DNA of 37,694 bases. Origin: Chloroflexota bacterium. Its GTDB lineage: Bacteria; Chloroflexota; Anaerolineae; DUEN01. The DNA lies in assembly GCA_013152435.1 (NCBI GenBank), contig JAADGJ010000059.1, positions 88,558-126,251 of the forward strand, written 5' to 3'. The notes under the pieces are model-generated. The model made no database searches and was not told the origin of the DNA. It worked only from the letters and a program-made list of their open reading frames with translations. A program made the translations under genes and the position numbers. Positions 31,582-37,694 of this stretch are shown here, piece after piece; positions within the stretch are counted from its first letter, which is position 1, and each line of letters starts with the position of its first letter.

Positions 31582-32909
31582 GGCACCCCCACGTGGATCA
31601 ACACCCGATCGATATAATTGTTCTCGGCGTTGATCCCCACCCACTCGTGGATGAGCGCGCCCCAGGCGAAGATGTCGTTGCGGGGCGGCTTCTTGACCAG
31701 CTCGATGGCTCCGTAGACCAGCCCGCGCTTGCCGGGCATCAGGTACCATTGCTCGCGCCCGTTGATGATGCGGCGCTCCAGGTCCTCCGGGCGGCCGATG
31801 GCCCATCGATAGGGGAAGTCTGTCTCGGAGACGTCGAAGCGGATGCCGAATCGCCAGACGCCCGCCTGCTCGTAGAAGCTGTCGTTGCCGGTCTTGACGG
31901 CCAGCGTGTTGAAGTTCTCGTCGCTGCGGTAGACGGTGCCGGGCCAGGGGCCGGATGTGCGGATCGGGACCTTCCCGTAGTTCTCCACCACGGTGGTGAA
32001 GACGATGCGCCCGCCCAGCGGGATCCATAGCTCGCTCCCCACCGCGCCCTGCCAGTCGATCTCCGCGTTGGGGACCAGGGCTCTCGGCTTGCCGCCCTCC
32101 ACGATGGTCAGCGTGCTGGTGACGACCACGTAGTTCCCCACGGCGTCGCGCGCCTCCGCCACGACGATGTACGTGCCATCCGGCGGGGGATCGGCCCCCA
32201 GATCGACGCCGCCGTCGTAGTCATAGTAGTGTGGGCCTCGCTCGCCCACCTTGGCCGTGCCCGCCGTCTCCCCCAGCGGGACGCGCAGGCTGGGATCGTC
32301 GGGGGAGACCAGGTAGACGTTGATCTCGCTCACGTCCTTGTTGAGGAAGTAGCTGATCCCCGCCCGGTCGTCGATGCCGTCCTGGTTGGGCGTGAACACG
32401 GGTGGCACCACGGTGAATTTGCGCAGCTCCGGCAATGTGGTGTCGGCGTTCTGGATGGTGATCGTCCCGCTGACGGACTCCGTGTAGCCGGACTCGTCGG
32501 TGGCCTCCACGGTCCACGTGTACACGCCATCCGGGAGGACGCGGCTGCGCACGATCTCGCGGGTATACTCGTTCTCCAGGATCATCTCTTCGCCGTCGAT
32601 CACGCCGCCCCAGTAGACGCTGTACTCGCCAGGGGAGCGATCGCGCTCTCGGCGGAAGTAGTGGCGCTGGCCGGCCTCGTCGGTGAAGTAGATGGAGACC
32701 TTGGCGTTGCGTCCCAGCCGGTAGCGGATCAGGGTGACGTCGTCCTGGCCGTCGGCATTAGGCGATATGACGGCTGGTTCGACGGAGACGTTGCTTAGCA
32801 GCGGGCGCATGGCCTCGATCAACGTACAGCCGGCCGCGACCAGCGCGAAGGTGAGCAGGATCGAGGTAATGAAGAGCCTGCTTCTCAAGAGGAAGTCGTG
32901 CATTTTCAT
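31578..32909 (-). CDS. Lipoprotein with two FlgD/CHU_C-like Ig repeats, operon leader
   Basis: A 443-residue exported lipoprotein. Residues 11-28 are hydrophobic and end in the lipobox LVAAGC with Cys28. Two Ig-like repeats follow, each opening with a calcium-loop-like signature: SPNADGQDDVTLIRYRL (about 48) and TPNQDGIDDRAGISYFL (about 172). The same PN-DG-DD pattern marks FlgD Ig domains and gliding-type C-terminal domains. The last 170 residues (from about 275, ALVPNAEIDWQG) form a separate beta-rich domain with no family I can name. ATG at 32909 is used; an ATG two codons later is possible. The promoter -10 ends only seven bases before it, so initiation is leaderless or nearly so. It starts an operon with two GT2 genes, hinting at a role in glycan export or anchoring. 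Confidence 0.85.
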   Translation of the reverse strand: MKMHDFLLRSRLFITSILLTFALVAAGCTLIEAMRPLLSNVSVEPAVISPNADGQDDVTLIRYRLGRNAKVSIYFTDEAGQRHYFRRERDRSPGEYSVYWGGVIDGEEMILENEYTREIVRSRVLPDGVYTWTVEATDESGYTESVSGTITIQNADTTLPELRKFTVVPPVFTPNQDGIDDRAGISYFLNKDVSEINVYLVSPDDPSLRVPLGETAGTAKVGERGPHYYDYDGGVDLGADPPPDGTYIVVAEARDAVGNYVVVTSTLTIVEGGKPRALVPNAEIDWQGAVGSELWIPLGGRIVFTTVVENYGKVPIRTSGPWPGTVYRSDENFNTLAVKTGNDSFYEQAGVWRFGIRFDVSETDFPYRWAIGRPEDLERRIINGREQWYLMPGKRGLVYGAIELVKKPPRNDIFAWGALIHEWVGINAENNYIDRVLIHVGVP

Positions 32910-32916
32910 AACCCCA

Positions 32917-32946
32917 AGTGTACCAGAAATCAGCGTGATGGGCCAA
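32917..32946 (-). promoter_or_regulatory. Promoter of the lipoprotein-GT2-GT2 operon (near-leaderless)
   Basis: On the minus strand: TTGGCC (32946-32941), 18-base spacer, TACACT (32922-32917). Only seven bases separate the -10 box from the ATG at 32909. Confidence 0.45.
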
Positions 32947-32989
32947 TTGGCGCCTGCGATGCTCCACATGGGTGGATGCAGTACGCTCG

Positions 32990-33018
32990 TTGACGAGGAT
33001 CTGCTCGCCGGTTACAAT
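32990..33018 (+). promoter_or_regulatory. Promoter of the UroD-family gene
   Basis: TTGACG (32990-32995), 17-base spacer, TACAAT (33013-33018). Predicted start near 33025, leader about 40 bases with AGGAGG at 33055-33060. Confidence 0.7.
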
Positions 33019-33065
33019 GGGTTCTGTGTGGCCGCGTGACCCCATGAACCCGCAGGAGGCGTCCG

Positions 33066-34343
33066 ATGCTGACCTCAAGAGAGCGAGTTGCGCTGTCTTT
33101 GAATCATCAGGAGCCCGACCGCGTGCCCCTGGACCTGGGCGGCAGCGCGGTGACCGGCATGCACGTCAGCTCCGTCTACCAATTGCGTCAGGCCCTGAAG
33201 CTGGACCCGCCCGGCACGCCGGTCAAGGTGGTCGAGCCTTATCAGATGCTGGGAGAGATCAAGCCCGACCTGATGGACGCACTGGGGGTGGATGTGGTTC
33301 CCTTGGAGTCTCCCAGGACGATGTTCGGGTTTAAAAAGGAGGGGTGGAAACCCTGGACGTTCTTCGACGGCACGCCGGTGCTGGTGCCCGAGGGGTTCAA
33401 CACGGATCCTGAGCCCAACGGCGACATCCTGATGTATCCCGAGGGGGACAAGTCGGCGCCGCCCAGCGGCCGGATGCCCAAGGGGGGCTTCTACTTCGAT
33501 ACCATCATCCGGCAGCCGCCCATCGATGAGGAGAACTTGAATCCCGAGGACAACCTGGAGGAGTTCGGTCCCATCTCCGATGAAGACCTGGCCTACTTCC
33601 AGCGCGAGGCGGAGCGGCTGTACACGGAGACAGACAAGGCGATCTTCGCCAATTTCGGCGGCACGGCCTTCGGCGATATCGCGCTGGTGCCCGCTCCCTG
33701 GCTGAAGTATCCGAAGGGCATCCGCGATGTGGAGGAATGGTACATCAGCACGGTGACGCGGCGGGATTACGTGTATCGAGTGTTCGAGCGGCAGTGTGAG
33801 ATCGCCCTGGCCAACCTGGAAAAGCTGTATCAGGCGGTGGGCGATCGCGTGTCGGTGCTCTTCGTCACGGGGACGGACTTCGGGATGCAGACCGGGCCAT
33901 TCATCTCCCGGGAGACGTACCGGGATTTGTACATGCCGTTCCACAAGCAGGTGAACGACTGGGTGCATGAGCACACGTCGTGGAAGACCTTCATCCACTC
34001 GTGCGGCTCGGTGATGGCGTTGATCCCCGATTTCATCGAGGCCGGATTCGATATTTTAAACCCCGTCCAGACCTCGGCGGCGGACATGAGCCCGCGCGAG
34101 TTGAAGGAGCGGTTCGGGGATCGCATCGTCTTCTGGGGGGGCGGTGTGGATACCCAGCGCACGCTGCCATTCGGTACGCCGGAGGAGGTGCGGGAGCAGG
34201 TCCGTGAACGCATTCGCATCTTCGGGCCGGGTGGCGGGTTCGTCTTCAACACGATTCACAACGTGCAGGCCCGGGTGCCGGTGGAGAACCTGCTGGCGCT
34301 ATACAAGGCCGTGCGGGAGTATGGACGGTATCCGCTGGAATAA
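33066..34343 (+). CDS. Uroporphyrinogen decarboxylase-family protein (corrinoid methyltransferase type)
   Basis: A 425-residue TIM-barrel protein of the UroD/MtaA superfamily. It opens with SRERVALSLNHQEPDRVPL, the standard N-terminus of the group. True heme-pathway UroD is shorter (about 350) and lacks the HxC motif seen here: His311-Ser-Cys313 in HSCGSV, which binds zinc in cobamide-dependent methyltransferases. The usual third ligand, a Cys in GGYILAPGC, is replaced by GGFVFNTIHNVQ, so His398 may take its place. The insert at about 85-155 (FNTDPEPNGDILMYPEGDKS) is rich in acidic residues. It is most likely a demethylating or methyl-transfer enzyme of unknown substrate. ATG at 33066 follows AGGAGG by five bases. 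No corrinoid protein lies beside it. Confidence 0.88.
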   Translation: MLTSRERVALSLNHQEPDRVPLDLGGSAVTGMHVSSVYQLRQALKLDPPGTPVKVVEPYQMLGEIKPDLMDALGVDVVPLESPRTMFGFKKEGWKPWTFFDGTPVLVPEGFNTDPEPNGDILMYPEGDKSAPPSGRMPKGGFYFDTIIRQPPIDEENLNPEDNLEEFGPISDEDLAYFQREAERLYTETDKAIFANFGGTAFGDIALVPAPWLKYPKGIRDVEEWYISTVTRRDYVYRVFERQCEIALANLEKLYQAVGDRVSVLFVTGTDFGMQTGPFISRETYRDLYMPFHKQVNDWVHEHTSWKTFIHSCGSVMALIPDFIEAGFDILNPVQTSAADMSPRELKERFGDRIVFWGGGVDTQRTLPFGTPEEVREQVRERIRIFGPGGGFVFNTIHNVQARVPVENLLALYKAVREYGRYPLE

Positions 34344-34747
34344 GCGGCAGTGATTTCCCCTATCTCGGCCGGAAAGATCCTGCTTCATCGAAGAGGTCGA
34401 GAGTCTTGGCAGTCTCAGGAGCGCTGACGGATGGGGAGAGGGCTCTGGCCTCCCAGAGAGGCTGGGGCCTTTTAATCACAAAGCCGTGGGCTTATCGCTC
34501 GGCGTTGGTGCTCTTTAAGAAGGCCAGGCGTCTGGTTACGGACCGGTTGACCACTTTATCCAGAGGGGAATTCTCACGCGGCTGGGGCCTCACCACGAAT
34601 ATCTGCCCATCCTTCCGCCATCACTCCACCTCCGCCACTCTTTATATCACAAACCTTTCTTCTTCGGAAGCAGTCAGCCCGAGACACCTCATCTCGCCTT
34701 GTGGACACCCACGAGGAATGTCCCTGCGGAATTGCTACCCCTTGTAA
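34344..34747. other. 404-base region without a gene after the UroD-family stop
   Basis: No supported gene. GGCTGGGGCCT occurs twice (34460-34470 and 34580-34590). A weak stem CTCTGG/CCAGAG (34443-34458) may help termination. Near 34702-34750 small palindromes GGACA...TGTCC and CCCTTGTAAGGG lead into the 162-base element. Confidence 0.5.
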
Positions 34748-34909
34748 GGGCAACCCTTGTGGTTGCCCCTGGACTTTGGCCTTTCCCTTTGATGGCCCAG
34801 ATACACAGCTTTCTTTGCAGCACTACTCCGTATCTTGCGCGGGTAGTGGAGGGCATTGCCCTCCACTACCCGAAAGGCCAAACTTGTGGGACAGCCCTTG
34901 TGGTTGCCC
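34748..34909. repeat. 162-base palindromic element, second family (MITE-like)
   Basis: The ends are 38-base imperfect inverted repeats (34748-34785 and 34872-34909), 26 of 38 positions matching, with perfect outer 8 (GGGCAACC) and inner 10 bases (TTGGCCTTTC). An exact 15-base direct repeat CCCTTGTGGTTGCCC occurs at 34754-34768 and 34895-34909. The centre holds a perfect 14-base hairpin GGGTAGTGGAGGGC/GCCCTCCACTACCC (34841-34871, loop ATT). It ends eight bases before the stop codon of the glycosyltransferase and may serve as its terminator. Confidence 0.65.
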
Positions 34910-34916
34910 GCTTCAG

Positions 34917-37694
34917 CTAATCCTCCGACACGACGATCTCCCCCAAACGCACGGCGTCGCCGCCGATGTCCAGGGACAGGCGCGGGAGGCCGGGCTGATT
35001 CGCGTCGTACAGGCCGATCTCCAGCGTGTAGCGGCCGGGCGACAGGTCCGCCGGCAACGTCAGATCGAAGCGATCGACGATGACCTCGTTGGGCAGCCAG
35101 CTCGTGGTCGGCCGGGCGCCCCGCCCCGGCACGTGGTCCTCCTGGGCCACGACGCGGCCGTTCCCGTCCAACAGATGCACGAACGCCGTGTAGGAGCGAT
35201 CCATCGCCGTCACCGCCTGCCAGACGACGGTCACGGCCAGGGTTCCGCCCGGAGCGGCTTGCGGCGGGTTTGCGTCCACGCCGATCAGCCGGACCTGTCC
35301 CCCGAAGATCGCCTCGGAGGGCCACCTCACCGGTGGTGCCTCAAATCTATGCTCGACCGGGGTGATTCGCACCTGGCCCAAGGCGAGGGCATTGCCCAGC
35401 GGCTCCCCTCGTTCGTCGATCACCCGGCCGTAGAGCGTCAGGTTCCCGCCAGGAGCCTCCCGGGGCGCCCAGACCGTGTGCTGTCCCCGCACAGGCATCC
35501 CGGTCGGCCATGCCTCGGTCGGGTAGGGGACGTCGCCGGTCAGCGGCCCATCGCTCGGGGCGAAGCGCGTGTCATCGCGTTGCCACCACAGCTGCAGCGC
35601 CAGGCCGGGCGGCAGCTCGGACGTCGCCTGCCACCACGTCTCCAGCGTGAACGCGTCGCCCGGGATGATCTCCTCCGGGACGTCGCCTACCCCCAACAGG
35701 ATCAGCCCGGGGGCCATCGGCATGGCCAGCGGTCGGGCGAATTCCAGCGTCTCCGAGGATACGCCTCGTACCAGCCGGGGCACGCGTATGGGCGTGAGGA
35801 AGGTGGACAGGCCCTGCGGCGCGCCGGAGACGTCCAGCACTTCCAGGGGAGGACCGCCTTCTGGGTACACTCGCAGGCGCAGTCGATACTCTCCCGGTGG
35901 GGTGCCCGGGTCGGCCGGTAGCTTATACCGCCCAAGCGTCACCTGACCCGGCCGCCACCGGAACGTGGGATACTCGTACGCGGACAACCGGCGATCGGGC
36001 AGCCGACCCCAGACGTGGCCGGCCGCGTCCAGCAGCTCCCCGGCCACTTTCAGATCCTCACCCAAGGAGACCTGCGCTTCCCAATAGAGGTGCAGCTCGC
36101 CGTCGTCTCGCTGCCTGTGTCCCAGAAGCCACACCTTGCCGCCGAAGTTCACATGTGCGGGGTAGGCGATGGGCGGTTCCCCCTCGAAGCGGGCGTCGGG
36201 CGCCCAGCGGAAGTGACGCACGCCCACATGCCAGAACGAGCGGTCCACCGGCAGCTCGGCTCCTGCCGCCTCCAGGATATCCGCGACCACACCGCTGGGG
36301 TCCACCACCTCGTCCTGCCAGAGGATCAGCCAGGCGCCCCGTTTCCCCGCCAGCGCCTGGGCCAGCCGGTTGCCCACCTCGTAGCTCAGCACCGCGTTCA
36401 CGTCCAGCACGTCGATGTCGGGCAGCCGGACGCGCTCCAAATCCCCCGCGTAGTAGTCCCACACGGGGGACATGTGCCCGGAGACCAGGAGCACCGTCTC
36501 GTCCTGGGCGATGTGGGCGCGCACGTACAGGGCCGCGCCGCGAAAGTCCGCCTTGGTAAGGCGGGTGTCCGTGAACCAGGAGCGGTCGGCGTAGGCGAAG
36601 GCGGCGAGGATGAAGACCAGCGCGACGAGGGCGGCGCCTGCAAGGAGATGGGAGATAGGGCTCCGGGAGATGGGGGGGCGGATAAGGGTGTCGAGCCCGG
36701 CGGCGATGAGTAGCCAGAGCGCGGGCGAGGAGAGCATGAGGTAGCGCGGGTTGAATTTGGGCGTGCGCGATGAGAGGATCAGGATCAGCACGACGGGAAC
36801 CAGAAGATAGCAGAGCAGGTAGCTGAGGGCCCAGGCTTTCCGCCTGTGGCAACGGAGGATCCCGATCAGGGCCAGCACCGTGATCGCCGCAAAGCCCCAC
36901 CCGGCCCGCAGGGCTTCCGGCTCCAGCATGGTCTGTGGCGCGCCGAGGACGAAATTGATCCAGGTGTGTCGCAACGCCTCGCCCAGCTTGAGTTGCCCCT
37001 GCCAGTAGGAGGCATCCACCCGATAACGGTTCAGGACGAACGGGAGCCAGGGAAGGTAGCCGATGAGAATCACGCCCGCGGCGAGGATAGCTTCTGGGAC
37101 GAGGGGCGATGGACGACGAGCGGAGGGCGTGAGGCGCGAAGGGCGGAGGAGGAGCAGGATGCCAACGGCGATGGCGAACGCGGCCAGCAGGAAGAAGGCG
37201 AAATAATGAGTGTAGACGGCGGCCAGGCCGGCGATGGCGAACGTCCCCCACCAACGTCGCCGTGTGGGGGAGTTCGAAGATTGCAGCGCCCGCAGGAGCG
37301 CGTACGCGACCACCAGCCCCAACGCCGTGAGCTGGGTGTACATCCGGGCTTCCTGGCTGTAGTAGACGTAAAGCGGGTTGGCGGTTGCCAGCAGCGCGGC
37401 CAGCGCCCCGGCCCGTTGGCCGATCAGCCGGCATCCCAGCGCGTAGATCAGGGGGATGGTCAACACGCCCCATGCGACCGACGGGAAGCGCAGAGACCAC
37501 TCGGAGGTGCCGGCCAGGCGGACCCACCCGGCGACCACGTAGTAGTACAGCGGCGGCTGGATGTCGTCGGCCGTCCAGCGGGTGAGTTCGGCCAGCCCCT
37601 GGTGTACAACCTGCGCCGTCACGCCCTCGTCGTACCAGAGGCTCTGGGCGTCCAATCGGTACAGCCGTATCCCCCAGGCGATCAGGGTGAGGAT
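34917..37694 (-). CDS. GT39-like membrane glycosyltransferase with C-terminal beta-sandwich repeats (5' partial)
   Basis: The frame is open to the right edge, so the N-terminus is missing. More than 920 residues are visible. The first 360 are a polytopic membrane region of the PMT/ArnT type: RLYRLDAQSLWYDEG with the catalytic-type Asp-Glu in the first periplasmic loop, DIQPPLYYYVV, and YYSQEARMYTQL. Such enzymes use polyprenyl-phosphate sugars as donors on the outer membrane face. A soluble part of about 560 residues follows, with three beta-sandwich modules that share a GG-x-V-x-L-[IL]-G-like start (about 36121-36160, 35680-35715 and 35285-35315) and a W-Q-A strand (YWEAQ, WWQAT, VWQAV). Such modules on a GT39 are unusual outside Chloroflexota. 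Stop TAG at 34917. Target glycan or protein unknown. Confidence 0.88.
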   Translation of the reverse strand: MLTLIAWGIRLYRLDAQSLWYDEGVTAQVVHQGLAELTRWTADDIQPPLYYYVVAGWVRLAGTSEWSLRFPSVAWGVLTIPLIYALGCRLIGQRAGALAALLATANPLYVYYSQEARMYTQLTALGLVVAYALLRALQSSNSPTRRRWWGTFAIAGLAAVYTHYFAFFLLAAFAIAVGILLLLRPSRLTPSARRPSPLVPEAILAAGVILIGYLPWLPFVLNRYRVDASYWQGQLKLGEALRHTWINFVLGAPQTMLEPEALRAGWGFAAITVLALIGILRCHRRKAWALSYLLCYLLVPVVLILILSSRTPKFNPRYLMLSSPALWLLIAAGLDTLIRPPISRSPISHLLAGAALVALVFILAAFAYADRSWFTDTRLTKADFRGAALYVRAHIAQDETVLLVSGHMSPVWDYYAGDLERVRLPDIDVLDVNAVLSYEVGNRLAQALAGKRGAWLILWQDEVVDPSGVVADILEAAGAELPVDRSFWHVGVRHFRWAPDARFEGEPPIAYPAHVNFGGKVWLLGHRQRDDGELHLYWEAQVSLGEDLKVAGELLDAAGHVWGRLPDRRLSAYEYPTFRWRPGQVTLGRYKLPADPGTPPGEYRLRLRVYPEGGPPLEVLDVSGAPQGLSTFLTPIRVPRLVRGVSSETLEFARPLAMPMAPGLILLGVGDVPEEIIPGDAFTLETWWQATSELPPGLALQLWWQRDDTRFAPSDGPLTGDVPYPTEAWPTGMPVRGQHTVWAPREAPGGNLTLYGRVIDERGEPLGNALALGQVRITPVEHRFEAPPVRWPSEAIFGGQVRLIGVDANPPQAAPGGTLAVTVVWQAVTAMDRSYTAFVHLLDGNGRVVAQEDHVPGRGARPTTSWLPNEVIVDRFDLTLPADLSPGRYTLEIGLYDANQPGLPRLSLDIGGDAVRLGEIVVSED

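Noticed and set aside
34406-34747. Gene of 113 codons after the UroD-family gene
   Set aside because: No ribosome site, low-quality composition, and its end lies in the palindromic repeat region.

Overview
The window is GC-rich, densely coded bacterial chromosome, most likely from the phylum Chloroflexota (an Anaerolineae-like lineage). This is an inference from gene style: surface proteins on long Thr-Pro stalks, lipoproteins with TPTPTP spacers, a GT39-type glycosyltransferase carrying extra beta-sandwich repeats, GH130 phosphorylases next to a GT4/helical-barrel fusion, and short palindromic repeats of a kind I associate with this phylum. I saw no rRNA, tRNA, CRISPR array, phage gene, transposase or plasmid function. 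Both edges cut genes: a penicillin-binding protein on the left and a membrane glycosyltransferase on the right.

Layout. 1-3.6 kb: the transpeptidase end of a class A penicillin-binding protein, then a secreted, stalked, membrane-anchored surface protein. 3.6-4.2 kb: a terminator, two abutting repeat elements and a promoter. 4.2-10.9 kb: a carbohydrate block with a GH4 glycosidase, a two-domain GT4 glycosyltransferase, a GH130 phosphorylase-type enzyme, a glycerophosphodiesterase and, converging on it, a second GH130. 10.9-17 kb (minus strand): MaeB-type malic enzyme, MFS transporter, Thr-Pro lipoprotein, Ogt DNA repair protein and a GT2. 17.2-19.1 kb (plus): a SufR-like iron-sulfur regulator and a monofunctional proline dehydrogenase. 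19.1-20.7 kb (minus): RpiR-family sugar-phosphate regulator and RbsD/FucU mutarotase. 20.7-21.4 kb: a strong promoter, palindromes and two repeat copies. 21.4-24 kb: polysaccharide deacetylase coupled to an RqcH/NFACT protein. 24-29 kb (minus): orphan 90-residue protein and methyltransferase, then a GT9-GT4-GT4 unit. 29.4-33 kb: LMW tyrosine phosphatase converging on a lipoprotein-GT2-GT2 operon. 33-37.7 kb: a UroD-family protein, a second repeat type, and the GT39-like gene.

How it works together. At least seven glycosyltransferases, a deacetylase, a low-molecular-weight tyrosine phosphatase and several exported proteins point to cell-surface polysaccharide or glycolipid assembly. The GT4-helical fusion with two GH130 enzymes could instead be a make-and-recycle cycle for an intracellular or periplasmic mannoside; this is the most interesting metabolic hypothesis here. 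Malic enzyme, proline dehydrogenase and the RpiR/RbsD pair indicate heterotrophic use of organic acids, amino acids and sugars.

Twelve promoters of sigma-70/sigma-A type can be read by eye, most with a 17-base spacer, which fixes many transcription units. The main non-coding novelty is a family of palindromic elements with terminal inverted repeats (GAGYGTGCCTGA type), plus an unrelated 162-base element at 34748-34909.
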